Positions 45,171 to 54,967 of a DNA stretch of 64,000 bases are shown piece by piece. Within the stretch, counting starts at the first letter, position 1. Each line of letters begins with the position of its first letter. Source of the DNA: CAVTUU01 sp045804965 (GTDB lineage: Bacteria > Chloroflexota > Chloroflexia > Thermomicrobiales > UBA6265); assembly GCA_045804965.1 (NCBI GenBank), contig JBJMMD010000025.1, positions 124,001-188,000 on the forward strand, written 5' to 3'. The notes beneath the pieces were generated by a model. The model had not been told where the DNA came from. It saw only the letters and a program-made list of their open reading frames with translations, and did no database searches. The translations under genes were made by a program, and so were the position numbers.

Positions 45171-47333
45171 CTATCGCTTTGAAGCACGTCGCGATGCCGT
45201 AGGCGTCTCTCCTCTTTTATGGCCATTCGTCCGGCCATTTGAGGTCCGACGGGTTGAGCCGCCGAGCCGAGCTCGTTGTTGCGGCCTCTCGTCGACGTGG
45301 ACCCGCCCTCGCCCGAACGCGTCGATGCGGCCCCAACGCCCCGGAATGTCGAGCAGCTCGAGGTGGCCGATGCCTTCGGGCAGCGCCGGATCGACCACGA
45401 GATGATCGCCCAACGGCTCGAGGCCGAGCATTGTCCGGAGCAACAGCAAGGGCGCGCCGGTTGACCAGGCTTGAGGACTGCATGCGGTCGGGTACTGAAC
45501 TGGATATTTTGTGAGTTCCCGGCGGTATCCGCCGAAGGCTTCCGGCAGGCGACCATCGAAAAACTCGGCAGCGTCGAGAATTCCCGATGCGATTTGCGCG
45601 GCTTCCTCCTTGAAACCATACTTTCGCAAGCCCCAGGCGATAAATGTATTGTCGAACGGCCAAATCGTACCAACGTGATATCCAATTGGATTGAATCGCC
45701 CTTCACCCTCGGCCAGCGTGCGTACGCCCCACCCTGAAAACAGCCTCGGTCCCATGAGGTGGCGGACGACGGCTTTTGCCTTTGATTTGTCGACGATTCC
45801 GCTCCAAAGCAAGTGACCATTGTTTGACGCGAGCGCGTCAACCTGCTTCCCGTCAGGGTCGAGAGCAAGCGCAAAGTATTCGCCGTCTTCGACCCAGAAA
45901 TCGCGATTGAAGCGTCGTTTGAGATCGGCGGCCTCACTTTCAAGCTTATCGGCAAAGATGGGATCCTTCCATATAAGTCGTGCTAAGCGCGCCCCCCGCA
46001 CTTTGGCATCATAGGCATAGCCTTGGAGTTCACACGTGGCCCGCGGAAAACCGGGCAACGTGCCGTCATGGAAGGAAATAGAATCCCACGAGTCCTTCCA
46101 GCACTGATTCTCAAGGCCGGTCTCTTCATTGCGGCGCTTGTACGAGACGTAGCCGTTGCCCATCAGGTCGGCATACGTGTCAATCCATTTGAGCGCAGCT
46201 CGCGCTTCGTACTCAAGATCGCGCACGAGTTTCGTGTTGCCGGTCCAGCGTTCATATTCGTCAAGCAAGATGACATACAAGGCTGTGGCGTCGGCGCAGC
46301 CGTAGTAGGGTGAGTGTGGCCGCTCTTCAAAAGCAGTCATTTCCCCGTATCGCATTTCGTGAAGTATTCGACCAGGATCTTCGTCGCGAAAGTCGTCTAC
46401 GCGGCTCCCCTGCCATTCTCCAAGCACGCGCAAGGTGGTTTCCGCCAGTTCCGGAGTGAAAGGAACCGCCTGCAAGCTCGTGAATATACTGTCACGCCCG
46501 AACATAGTCATGAACCATGGCAGGCCGGCGGCGGGCAGACTCTTGCCTTTGGCGATGGAAGGCGAAAACCGCAAGGCGGCGAGGTCGATCAGGCTTCGCT
46601 TGTACGTCGTCTTGAGTGGTTCCCAATCGCACTCGATTCGCGGCGCCTCAGAGAGCCACTTATCTAGATTCTCTTCCATACTCTGCTGCGCGCGCCTGCG
46701 AGCCTGACTGTCTTGCGCCGAGCCATGCAGCGCTTGTGGCCCAAACAGTCTCGTACTAACATCGAGGTTCGTGGCCCAGTCGCCATGCGGTTCAATGTGG
46801 ACTTTGAATGTCAGCCCGCGTTTGTCAATCGTGGCTGGAGCCGTCGCTGAGATAGTGGTTTCACGCTCGAAGGTGCCACGTTTGTAGCCAAGCCGGAGCT
46901 GACCATCGTCTACGTTCGAGTCGTAGGATCCTTTCTTCTTGAGCGCGTCCTTAACCTCAAAGAGATCGGCGAAATCACTCTCTGCTTCGACTCTGATCGT
47001 GAGGTCAACCGGCTTCTCGTCGTGATTGAGAATCATGACCTCTTCGTGGAAACCGTCTGCAACCTCGCGCGATCGAATCACCGAGATCTTGGCGTCAACA
47101 TAGACAGTGCCAGTACCGGGCACGAGAAAGAAGCGAGTTTCGAAGTACTGCAGGTCATCGACCGAGAGCGGGTTGAGCCGCTGGTCATCAATCGTTAGCA
47201 CCCACTTTGATAAGAACCTCGTGTCGTACGAAAAGAGCCCAGTCGGGTCCGTCAGCGATGCTTCGATGTCGCCACGCGCATCACTGACGACGAATGTATT
47301 ACCGTCGAGTATTTTCACGAGCCCATCGCTCAT
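45171..47333 (-). CDS. Glycogen debranching-type amylo-alpha-1,6-glucosidase
   Basis: A 720-residue protein: an N-terminal beta domain (DGNTFVVSDARGDIEASLTD; GLFSYDTRFLSKW) followed by an (alpha/alpha)6 barrel of the trehalase/MGH-like debranching family. Active-site regions are WFMTMFGRDSIFTSLQ, ENQCWKDSWDS and GRLPEAFGGY, the last carrying a likely catalytic Glu. It would trim alpha-1,6 branches of glycogen or a related glucan. The C-terminal 40 residues are basic and low-complexity. Its ATG overlaps the SCP2 gene by 4 bases. Confidence 0.9.
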   Translation of the reverse strand: MSDGLVKILDGNTFVVSDARGDIEASLTDPTGLFSYDTRFLSKWVLTIDDQRLNPLSVDDLQYFETRFFLVPGTGTVYVDAKISVIRSREVADGFHEEVMILNHDEKPVDLTIRVEAESDFADLFEVKDALKKKGSYDSNVDDGQLRLGYKRGTFERETTISATAPATIDKRGLTFKVHIEPHGDWATNLDVSTRLFGPQALHGSAQDSQARRRAQQSMEENLDKWLSEAPRIECDWEPLKTTYKRSLIDLAALRFSPSIAKGKSLPAAGLPWFMTMFGRDSIFTSLQAVPFTPELAETTLRVLGEWQGSRVDDFRDEDPGRILHEMRYGEMTAFEERPHSPYYGCADATALYVILLDEYERWTGNTKLVRDLEYEARAALKWIDTYADLMGNGYVSYKRRNEETGLENQCWKDSWDSISFHDGTLPGFPRATCELQGYAYDAKVRGARLARLIWKDPIFADKLESEAADLKRRFNRDFWVEDGEYFALALDPDGKQVDALASNNGHLLWSGIVDKSKAKAVVRHLMGPRLFSGWGVRTLAEGEGRFNPIGYHVGTIWPFDNTFIAWGLRKYGFKEEAAQIASGILDAAEFFDGRLPEAFGGYRRELTKYPVQYPTACSPQAWSTGAPLLLLRTMLGLEPLGDHLVVDPALPEGIGHLELLDIPGRWGRIDAFGRGRVHVDERPQQRARLGGSTRRTSNGRTNGHKRGETPTASRRASKR

Positions 47334-47707
47334 GCGTGCCTCCTCTCGTTGTCAATTGCAACTGGTGACCTCGTCGAAGTCTCCGGTCCCTGGAAAATAC
47401 GTTGAAACGTCACCAAGAGGCGTGGGTCCCCGTCAAACGTGATTTCACGCCGTAAGAACGCGGTCATCGCATTCGACTCGCCAAGGACAAAGGCATCAAA
47501 CTGCTGCCGGTCCGCGTATACGACACAATCCGCCTCTTCATCCGCCGAAGAAACGGTTACGTCTCCTTTTTTCATGGCAACTAAGAATCGTTCCGTGCGG
47601 TTTCCCTTTTTCAGATCAAAGCGCATGGTCCCAGTTACCCTCGCCAGCAAGGGTTCGTGTCGGCGCCGCCCGAGTTCTTCGAAGAAATTCGCGGTCGCGT
47701 CAGTCAT
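47330..47707 (-). CDS. SCP2 sterol-binding domain protein
   Basis: A 125-residue single SCP2-domain protein: ATGTMRFDLKKGN-like strand, LVAMKKGDVTVSSADEEADC and FDAFVLGESNAMTAFLRREI follow the family. Such domains bind lipids or form cofactor-independent accessories. The ATG has AGGAGG eight bases upstream. Translationally coupled to the debranching enzyme, an odd pairing. Confidence 0.8.
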   Translation of the reverse strand: MTDATANFFEELGRRRHEPLLARVTGTMRFDLKKGNRTERFLVAMKKGDVTVSSADEEADCVVYADRQQFDAFVLGESNAMTAFLRREITFDGDPRLLVTFQRIFQGPETSTRSPVAIDNERRHA

Positions 47708-47935
47708 GGATGCTTCCTCCTACGAACCGTCTTACAGTTGATGGCTACATTTTGATTTCTTTGCGAACGATCGAAGTTCTTGCCGATGGAAGCACCTGTA
47801 TGTGAGCTTTACAGGACGGCACGAACGGCCTTTTCAGTGAAATCGAGCCCACTCACAGTTGCTCCAAGTAACCTGGTTCACAGCGGATGACAAAGCGTCG
47901 TGCAACGCAAATGACGAGGGAAACCGACGCTTACC

Positions 47936-48665
47936 TTACTGACGACGAGGAGTGCGACGAGACAGGACCGCTGGCGCGGGGACCATGGGCCTTGTCGGGC
48001 CGAAGCCGAATCGGCGCTGTCCGAAGAGCCTTCGGAGTGTTGAAGTCCACACCTTGATGATTGTTTCGACCTTTCGTTGCAGGAAGGGAAGCGATTGCAG
48101 CGAGCAAACGAAGGACGGGCTCGCATCCGCCATGAAAATACTGCTGTTCAATTCGAGGTGTAGCCATCGTCGTTGGAAGACGGTCGTAACGTCATCCACC
48201 CAATGGAGTATTCTGCTGACGACCAGGTCACCAGCATGCAGTTGCTCCTGAATTGAGCACTGGCCGCAAAAGGCCGCCCGAAGGAACGGAATTTTCCGCC
48301 TGCTCGGCCGCGACGGGTGCCCAACTACCCCAGCCGCCTCGAGGCGCACGTAGACCGCTCGGCTTACACCTTCAACGTTGTAGCAGAGCACGAGTATCTT
48401 CGGGTCGGGGGAGCCCTCGGTGGTCGTTGACCTCAGGTTTGCCTGCACGGTCCCGGCAATCCAGTCCAGCTTGGCCTTGAGCGCCAGGCGGCGGTACTCG
48501 GCCAGCTGGGCGGCGACCGTGCGCCGGCTCCGGGACAGAAACGCGCGCATCCGCTCGAGCAGCACGGCATCGGGGGTAACATCTTGGACGCGGATCATGC
48601 GGGGCGGGATCTCGAAGAGCACGTCGGGCTTGAGGCGGCGCAGCGAGTCGACAGCAGATACTCAT
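47936..48665 (-). pseudogene. Unrecognised ORF with a probable frameshift, possibly degraded
   Basis: An open frame of 228 codons spans 47936-48622. Its first 105 codons look protein-like (IPPRMIRVQDVTPDAVLLER; LVLCYNVEGVSRAVYVRLEA), but the last half does not resemble a folded protein. Upstream, coherent residues (MGDWVDGNEYLLS) continue in another frame before joining VDSLRRLKPDV, which suggests a frameshift near 48650. The family is not identified. A short GTCGCGCCTGC motif occurs three times at 48690-48752, the last two forming an 11-bp inverted repeat. Confidence 0.35.
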
Positions 48666-48718
48666 TTCCGTCGACCCAGTCGCCCATCCGTCGCGCCTGC
48701 ACCCGTTTGCCAGTCAGT

Positions 48719-48752
48719 GTCGCGCCTGCCTTGCGCGAGGTGCAGGCGCGAC
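48719..48752. repeat. Inverted repeat between remnant and TPR gene
   Basis: GTCGCGCCTGC and its exact complement, 11 bp each, with a 12-base loop. A further direct copy of the same 11-mer lies at 48690-48700. It may act as a terminator, since it lies between the TPR gene and the remnant. Confidence 0.5.
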
Positions 48753-48945
48753 ATCGGTTCGTAAAGCTCGTTGACAACCGGGTTCGCGGCGGTACTGCTC
48801 ACGCATCCATCGGGGCAAACTAGAGACCGCACAAGTACCACCGGTTGCGGCTCTTATCGATCGTTCGACGGGCCGTTCGAAGTGACTGGAAGCGGCGGGA
48901 GTTGCGAATCGTTCGATCAATGCAGCGAGTGGCCAGTTCGACCGG

Positions 48946-49881
48946 CTACGCTCGTTTGGCGGCGGCGTCGCCAGCTGGATCCTCGAAACCAAGGCTTCTG
49001 GCTGCTTCAAAAGCCGCCTCGGCCTCGTCGAGCCGGCCCTGGCCCTTGAGCAGGACTCCGAGATTGACGGCGGCCTCACTGAAGCCCAGGTCGATTGCGG
49101 TGCGATACAGCGGCTCGGCTTCATCGAGCCGGCCCTGCTCCGCGAGCAGGTTTCCAAGATAGAAGGCGTCACCTTCTCCCAGGTCGATTCTGGAGCGGTA
49201 CAGCGTCTCGGCCTCGTCGAGCCGACCCTGATTCTTGAGCAGGTCGCCGAGAAGGCGGGCGGCCTCGAGGTAGCCTATGTCGACTCTGATGCGATACGCC
49301 GCCTCAGCCTCGTCGAGCCGGCCCTGCTGCTCGAGCAGCATCCCGAGATAGGAGACGGGCCCACCTTCGCCCAGGTCGTACCCAGTGCGGTACGCCGCCT
49401 CAGCTTCATCGAGCCGGCCCTGCTCCTTGAGCAAGTATCCGAGGAAGGAGGCGGCCGCACCGTCACCCAGGTCGACTCTGGTGCGATACACCGCCTCGGC
49501 CTCGTCGAGCCGACCTTGCTCCTCGAGCAGGTTCCCAAGAAGGAGGGCGGCATCACGGTCGCCCAGGTCGATTCTCGACCGGTACGCCGCCTCCCGGTCG
49601 TGCTCCATGACGAGCTCGACTAGTGCCCGGGCCTGCTTGACCAGATCGGCATCGGTCGCCGCTCCCGTCTTTTCGAGTTCCTCCTCCACACCGTCATGAC
49701 GCGACTTCGACTCAGGGGATTTCTCGAGATGCTCGACACTGTCGTAGGCCGCCGCGTACCGATCCTGGATGAGTTGCTTGAGCCCTGCGTACGCGTTTTT
49801 GATTGCTGGTGGCGCGGTAGCCTTAAGCCCAAATGCGGCACCGAAGGCGAGGGCAGTGACGATGAGCGTAATGGGATCCAT
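48946..49881 (-). CDS. TPR/Sel1-like repeat protein with a conflict-system-type N-terminal module
   Basis: A 311-residue protein. Residues 1-95 form a helical module beginning DPITLIVTALAFGAAFGLK and a coiled polar stretch; comparable N-terminal modules occur in actinobacterial multidomain proteins, though I cannot name a family. From about residue 95 there are six or seven 36-residue TPR-like repeats, each ending LLEEQGRLDEAEAVYRTRVD or a variant. The repeats are near-identical at protein level. The ATG at 49881 has GGAG seven bases upstream. It could be a protein-interaction scaffold. Confidence 0.75.
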   Translation of the reverse strand: MDPITLIVTALAFGAAFGLKATAPPAIKNAYAGLKQLIQDRYAAAYDSVEHLEKSPESKSRHDGVEEELEKTGAATDADLVKQARALVELVMEHDREAAYRSRIDLGDRDAALLLGNLLEEQGRLDEAEAVYRTRVDLGDGAAASFLGYLLKEQGRLDEAEAAYRTGYDLGEGGPVSYLGMLLEQQGRLDEAEAAYRIRVDIGYLEAARLLGDLLKNQGRLDEAETLYRSRIDLGEGDAFYLGNLLAEQGRLDEAEPLYRTAIDLGFSEAAVNLGVLLKGQGRLDEAEAAFEAARSLGFEDPAGDAAAKRA

Positions 49882-50382
49882 GCGCATTCTCCGTCGACAC
49901 ATCAGCACGCACCAATGTCATATTGGCACTTCCTCGTCCGACGAAGAAATTCGATCCAATCGAGCGTTTTCCCACATTAGGTGGCAACGGCAGAATATGC
50001 AAGATACTCCACGCATTAGCGGGCGAGATCGGTGATCTGGCACTATGAGGCATTGGCTGATCGATGGATTCATTGGTCCGAACTCACGTCAATCTACTAT
50101 CCGCGAATGAGTGGCGAAAGTCGGCCGTTTTCGCCGCTGAGTGCGCACCCCGTTGCCGAAGTGCGTTGGCGCCCGGCTCGACTCACGGGGTGGTTAGGGA
50201 CCAGCGAATATTAGGCGGGTCGCATAGCCTGGGCCTATCTTGGTAGCACTACTCGTTCGATTTAGCAGGGACAAGGTATGCGATAGAGGCGGGCATAGAA
50301 ATCCGGGGCGCGATATAGCCCGGCGAACGTTTGACCGGTCCAAACGGCCGGTGGTAAACTCGAGTTCAGGTCTGAGAGGCTC

Positions 50383-50459
50383 GGCGCATTCGTCTAGCGG
50401 CCTAGGACACCGCCCTCTCAAGGCGGAGACCAGGGGTTCGAATCCCCTATGCGCTACCA
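50383..50459 (+). tRNA. tRNA-Glu (anticodon CTC)
   Basis: All arms fold: acceptor stem GGCGCAT/ATGCGCT (first pair G-U), D arm GTC...GAC, anticodon stem CCGCC/GGCGG with loop CTCTCAA, anticodon CTC, T arm AGGGG-TTCGAAT-CCCCT. The discriminator is A and the 3' CCA is encoded. It decodes GAG. It stands at the junction between the dense metabolic part and the repeat-rich part, where integration at a tRNA would be expected. Confidence 0.93.
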
Positions 50460-50484
50460 CTAATCCGACCAATCCAGTGAGTCC

Positions 50485-50514
50485 GAGAAACGCGCGTACG
50501 TACGCGCGTTTCTC
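50485..50514 (+). terminator. Terminator-like perfect palindrome after tRNA-Glu
   Basis: A 30-base perfect palindrome (15-bp arms starting GAGAAACGCGCGTAC), followed by AATTTG, 25 bases downstream of the tRNA. It can form a strong cruciform or hairpin and probably ends the tRNA transcript. Confidence 0.75.
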
Positions 50515-50519
50515 AATTT

Positions 50520-51443
50520 GTCTGTCCGGCAAATCCGGCCCAATCCGGCCCGTTTGGGACAGTCTCGTCACCATTTTGGAACCACGGACATCGACGAAAA
50601 CGCCCGGCGTGACGTGAGATTTCCACCAGTCGTCCTCCGCGGTCGTGAGCCGCTGCCTGTGCGGACGGGTTACCCAAGAGCGATTTTACGAAGAATCTAA
50701 TTTAGGCCCCAGGAATTGGCTCCGATAACCGCACAGCGGCTCTCTTATCTGGAACCGAGTCCGTGGTCTATCAAGCGGCAATTCGGGGAGCGTGGTTCCC
50801 ATAAGGGTCGTTATGGGAACCGAGCTCGGAATCTACCGTCGAGCCGATTCCGTAGCAATCCTCAACAGATACGGTGACACGGCCGGGGAGTAGGGGTCTG
50901 AGGGTGGTAGCTCTCTCGGTACTCTCGATCCGCCCGGGCCTGGCTGCCCCCGGGTAGACTTTGAGTTCGTCGTCCTGTCAGGTTCGAAGAAAGCGGGTGC
51001 GTCGCACGCCTCGTCACGACATGGGGTACGCATGTGGGTAGTATCGGCGCCGGATGGAGCATTGACAGCGTGACACCGGTGCGCTAAGACAGCGGTCAGC
51101 CCCGCATCGGATCGCGTTCGCCCGGGGATGACCGATGCCGGCAGCCGCGCGCCCACACCGCCAGCCGACCGACGACTGGCAGCAACTGCGTCTCATCGTC
51201 GCCTCGCCGCAGCCATTCCTGTCGCCGCTGGACGAGACTGAATGGCGGCCGGCGCAGCGCCTAGACCCCTACCGGCCGCGTCGGAAACGGGAGGCGGAAG
51301 GCGTGCAGGAACGCCTATTCCGAGCGGAGCAGGAGGCGTCAGGAAGCTGAGCGCCGCCTCGGCCACCGATGCGCCCCGCCCCTGTCTCGGGGTTCATGGC
51401 GAGGTGTGCCCGTGGAACCCCAGAGCGACGCGGCAACTACGAA
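50520..51443. other. Gene-poor stretch with repeat copy A and a doubtful transposase-like scrap
   Basis: No reliable gene. A frame at 51135-51350 (71 codons) contains QPTDDWQQLRLIVASP, reminiscent of the N-terminus of some IS transposases, then loses any resemblance. Too short to call. Confidence 0.3.
50771..50821. repeat. Dispersed palindromic repeat, copy A
   Basis: A 51-base element beginning TCAAGCGGCAATTCGGGGA and ending in the inverted repeat GGTTCCCATA/TATGGGAACC (50794-50821) with an 8-base loop. It matches copy C at 57365-57415 at 47 of 51 bases. Confidence 0.85.
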
Positions 51444-52367
51444 TCATCTCGCCTCCGCCAACTGTCGCAGCAGCCGCTTGGGCAGCTTGCAGATCATGGT
51501 GTACGCAGGGTCATAGACGTTGCCGACGTCGTACTCCACGCACAGTCCGAGCAGCGTGCTGGCCGCCACCACGTCCAGCTTCCAGTCGCGCTCCAGCCAG
51601 CGCACCATTTCGGTCGTGGCGTGCTGCAGCGCCTGGTCGAGCGGCCGCGCGTTGCCGGCCGTGAAGATGTACTCCTCGTTCTCGCCGCGGGGCCAGCCGA
51701 TCTGCTCGCCCTTCCGCAGATCGACCGTGAACTCGACGTCGAACGAGATTTCGATCCCGGTGCCCGCGATCTCGCCGTCGCCCTGGGTGGCATGGCCATC
51801 GCCCACGAACAGCAACGCCCCCGGCGCGAAGACCGGGAAATACACGGTCACGCCCGCCCGGAATCCACGGTAGTCCATGTTGCCGCCATGCTCCGCAGAG
51901 GTCGCCGTCGAGATCACCTGCCCGCGTGCCGGCGCCACGCCGAAACACCCCAGCATCGGATCCAGCGGCAGCCGCAGCGTCTCGAGCCCGGAAACCGGCG
52001 TTCGCAGCGACGCTTCGCCCTGCGCGAGGTCCACGGTCCACACCACGAGCGGCCGCTCCGGCAGGTGTCGGACGAACTCCGGATCGACCACGTTCGGCGC
52101 GAGCACGGGTGCCGACAAGCCAGTCGGGCGATTGGGAACGAGCCGATCCAGGCGCACGATCAGCGTGTCGCCCGGCTCCGCTCCCTCGACAAAGAAGGGA
52201 CCGGTCATCGGATTGCCCCCTGGGGTGATCGGCTCCCCGGTCGCGTCCTGCCCGATGGAGTCGACGGTCATCGTCACGACCGTGTCGCCCGGCGCGATCC
52301 GCAGCGCCGGCGGATGGGAGCCCATCGTGGTGTAGTACCGCTCCGGTGTGAACGCGTGCCTGGCCAT
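51444..52367 (-). CDS. Acetamidase/formamidase family protein
   Basis: A 307-residue FmdA/AmdA-family hydrolase that splits short amides to the acid and ammonia. Family features are the TMTVDSIGQDATGEPITPGG segment with early GNPMTGPFFVEGAEPGDTL, ALLFVGDGHATQGDGEIAGT with a metal-site region, and TVDLRKGEQIGWPRGE. The ATG has AAGGAG upstream. Length is usual for the family. It lies alone among remnants in the GC-rich part. Confidence 0.9.
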   Translation of the reverse strand: MARHAFTPERYYTTMGSHPPALRIAPGDTVVTMTVDSIGQDATGEPITPGGNPMTGPFFVEGAEPGDTLIVRLDRLVPNRPTGLSAPVLAPNVVDPEFVRHLPERPLVVWTVDLAQGEASLRTPVSGLETLRLPLDPMLGCFGVAPARGQVISTATSAEHGGNMDYRGFRAGVTVYFPVFAPGALLFVGDGHATQGDGEIAGTGIEISFDVEFTVDLRKGEQIGWPRGENEEYIFTAGNARPLDQALQHATTEMVRWLERDWKLDVVAASTLLGLCVEYDVGNVYDPAYTMICKLPKRLLRQLAEAR

Positions 52368-52915
52368 CCCGCTCCTTCCGGTTCCCTAACGCGCTGCAGG
52401 CAACCTGCCTGATCCAGCTCACACGACTGCCCACGTACGATGCCTGGCGGCCGACCTGGGAGACCATCTGCCCTCCGCTTGGCGTGGAGGCATCCGTGTT
52501 CCGCCACAGGCGCAATCCATTCGGGAACGCCAGCACCCGCGACACCCCTCCACGGCGGCAGACGGACCGACCGTCTGCCTTGCATCGTACCCCACGGGCA
52601 CATCGAGGCACCGTGGCGATCCTCATCCTCAGACACGACCAGCACCATGAGAGAGCCGAATCCGTGCGCGAGGGCCACATCGCCGGGCTAATCCCGCGCA
52701 AGGCCGGTGGTGAAGAAGGCGCAACACTTGCCACGGCCGGGTACACGCAGATGTCAAGGAGGTTGGCTCTCCCGCGTCCCTGCTGAGATGCGGCCGCGGC
52801 CAACGTCGAGCGCGGCTTCTCTTCCATGCCGTGAGCGTACCAAGTTCATAACAGGCTCTAGCGAGCGCCGAGCGCGCCGACCGACCGACGGTCAAGCGGC
52901 GCTTCGCCGCTGGCA
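52368..52915. other. Gene-free stretch
   Basis: No supported gene; open frames here are short and compositionally driven by high GC. No repeat recognised. Confidence 0.3.
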
Positions 52916-53050
52916 TCACGCGATTCCTAGTTTCCGACCAACCTCGGCGATGGCATCGAGCGCCAGCGCCAGCTGCTCACGTGTGTGGTGGGCGCCTACG
53001 ATCGTCCGGAGCCGCGCTTGGCCGCGCGGCACCGTGGGATAGGCGATGCC
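52916..53050 (-). pseudogene. C-terminal remnant of glycine C-acetyltransferase-like (Kbl) enzyme
   Basis: About 45 codons ending at the TGA at 52916 read AYPTVPRGQARLRTIVGAHH and then TREQLALALDAIAEVGRKLG, a close match in pattern to the C-terminus of 2-amino-3-ketobutyrate CoA ligase/AONS-type PLP enzymes (VVPKGQARIR and HTREQL signatures). Upstream in any frame the rest of the enzyme (PLP lysine, N-terminal domain) is absent, so this is a truncated remnant. Confidence 0.75.
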
Positions 53051-53286
53051 TTGGCCGCGGTGATCGCCGCCACCGCATCCACCGGAACCGGGTCCGCCAC
53101 GACGGCCCGTCGTGTCGTGGGACGAGGGCGCTGCGCGCTCCATCTCGCCTGGACAGCCCGGCACGTGCGGGAGGCGATACGGGTCGTGGAGACCCGACCG
53201 TGCCCAGCACGCTCGTCCACCGCAACTACGCGCGGCGCCAGAGCAGGAGCGGATCACCGAGGGCCATGGCCGGAGTCTCCTTGATC

Positions 53287-54324
53287 TCACGGGCGGATAC
53301 GGAGCACCGCGTCCGGATCGTGGACGGCAACCCAGACCGTTCCTTCGTCCGCCGCGATGCCGGCGGGGACACCCCCGACGTGCAGCGTCTCCGCCACCCG
53401 ATTCGTGCGCAGGGCGACCCGCGCGATGCGGTCGTCGGCCGGGTGCCCCGCGCCGTAATTGGGGTTGGCAGCGTAGGTCCACGCACCCCCCGGACCGACG
53501 GCGATGTTCGTGCCACCGAACCCGAGCGGGATCTTGGCGACGACGCGGTTCGTGACCGGATCAACGCGCGCCAAGGTGCCGTCGTGGTACAGCCCCACCC
53601 AGAGGGAGGCGTCCCCAACCGCGACGCCGTGGGGATCGCTGCCGAGCGCGATCGAGGCCACGACCTGATTCGTTGCCGGGTCGATCCGCGTCAATTCGGC
53701 CACGTCGTGACTGCAGACCCAGACGGCTCCGTTGCCCACGGCGATTCCCTCGGAGTGACCGCGGATCGTGATCGACGGGCCGACGATCGTGTTGGTTGTC
53801 GGGTCGATGCGGGAGACGGTGTGCCCGCCGGCGGCGCGCTCGTCCCCGTTCCCGGTCCAGACCGCTCCCGCGCCGACCGCGACGAACGGTCCGAGCACGT
53901 TCGCCCCGCCGCCGATCGTGGCCACGATGCGGCCGCTCGCGGGATCGATCCGGACCACCACCCCATCGCCACCGTTGCTGGTCACCCAGAGCGCCCCTTC
54001 GCCGACCGCCAGATCCCAGGGATCGAAGGGGAGCGGGATGGGCTCGCCCACCGCCCGGTTGGCTGCCGGATCGAGGCGCACCAGCGCCGGGTCGTCGCCC
54101 CGCGTCAGCACCCAGAACGCCCCCGCGCCGCTCGCCACTCGCCAGGGAGGGCCGGGGAGTGGAATCGTCGCCACGAGCCGTCCCCCGAGCGAGGCCGGCG
54201 TGGCCGCGTCCCCTGTCGCCGGCGAGGCCTCCTGGGTGGCCCGCACGGTGGGGAAGGCCAGGGTGACGAGAGCGGTGACGACAAGCAGTGCCGAGAGCCA
54301 TCCGAGTCCGCCGAACTTGGCCAT
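53287..54324 (-). CDS. Secreted YVTN/Vgb-like beta-propeller protein
   Basis: A 345-residue exported protein. A signal peptide (LSALLVVTALVTLAFPTVRA) is followed by an Ala/Thr/Pro stretch and about six 42-residue repeats such as ALWVTSNGGDGVVVRIDPAS and AVWVCSHDVAELTRIDPATN, typical of YVTN/virginiamycin-B-lyase-like propellers. The lyase active-site residues were not identified, so only a propeller is claimed. The ATG has GAGGAGG seven bases upstream. Confidence 0.8.
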   Translation of the reverse strand: MAKFGGLGWLSALLVVTALVTLAFPTVRATQEASPATGDAATPASLGGRLVATIPLPGPPWRVASGAGAFWVLTRGDDPALVRLDPAANRAVGEPIPLPFDPWDLAVGEGALWVTSNGGDGVVVRIDPASGRIVATIGGGANVLGPFVAVGAGAVWTGNGDERAAGGHTVSRIDPTTNTIVGPSITIRGHSEGIAVGNGAVWVCSHDVAELTRIDPATNQVVASIALGSDPHGVAVGDASLWVGLYHDGTLARVDPVTNRVVAKIPLGFGGTNIAVGPGGAWTYAANPNYGAGHPADDRIARVALRTNRVAETLHVGGVPAGIAADEGTVWVAVHDPDAVLRIRP

Positions 54325-54636
54325 GTCTGTTCCTCCTCGCTGAGAAATACACCGCCCGGGCGCAGGAGGTTCCCGAGGCGGGCATCGGTTTGGGTCGGCT
54401 CAGGTTGGCTCGGCGTCGGACGGGAATGTCAGCGCCGGGCACTTCGTCGGTGTTTGGCGCCACGGTCAACCCGGCCGCAGCCGCAGACCGACGCGGGCCG
54501 AGGAATCGGCGATGGCGACACCCTTGGCGACGGCGTCCACCCTGCCCTCCTCATCCTGAGGAGTACGGCATCGCCGCCGACCGCGGCGCGCGGCCCGGAC
54601 GGGAGGTCGACCGATCCGGGGCAAGGTGATCCCTGC

Positions 54637-54840
54637 TTAGGCGATGTGGTCCCCGCCGTTCGCCGATGCCTCTGCCTTTGGCAGCCGCTGGAAGAGCTTG
54701 TCGACCAGCCGATCCAGCTTCGCCACCTGCTCTTCGAGGACGATCAAGCGGGCTTCGATGCCCGTCAACCGCTCATCGGAACGCAGGAGGTCCTATGTGT
54801 CGCAAACGAGAAGGTTGCCGACGCGGAAGCGGGATTCGAT
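54637..54840 (-). pseudogene. Broken coiled-coil ORF
   Basis: In one minus-strand frame, LDIESRFRVGNLLVCDT is followed by an in-frame TAG and then RLTGIEARLIVLEEQVAKLD to a TAA at 54637. The second part is a clear heptad coiled coil. No start codon lies between the two, so an interrupted gene is likely. Low certainty. Confidence 0.35.
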
Positions 54841-54939
54841 GTCGAGCCCGCCCGAGGAAGGAGAGCTGGGTCTCCAGGCTCTTCTAGGGAACTAGCCTCC
54901 GGCGCACTCAAGCGGGGAAGCGGGGAGGAGCCGGCGGGC

Positions 54940-54967
54940 GGTTCCCGTAAGGGTTGTTACGGGAATC
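54940..54967. repeat. Dispersed palindromic repeat, copy B
   Basis: GGTTCCCGTA and TACGGGAATC flank AGGGTTGT. The upstream part (GGAGGAGCCGG) is shared with copy D but differs from copies A and C. Confidence 0.8.

Noticed and set aside
51135..51350. Transposase N-terminus
   Set aside because: Only about 16 residues look similar (QPTDDWQQLRLIVASP); the rest has no resemblance and there are no terminal repeats.
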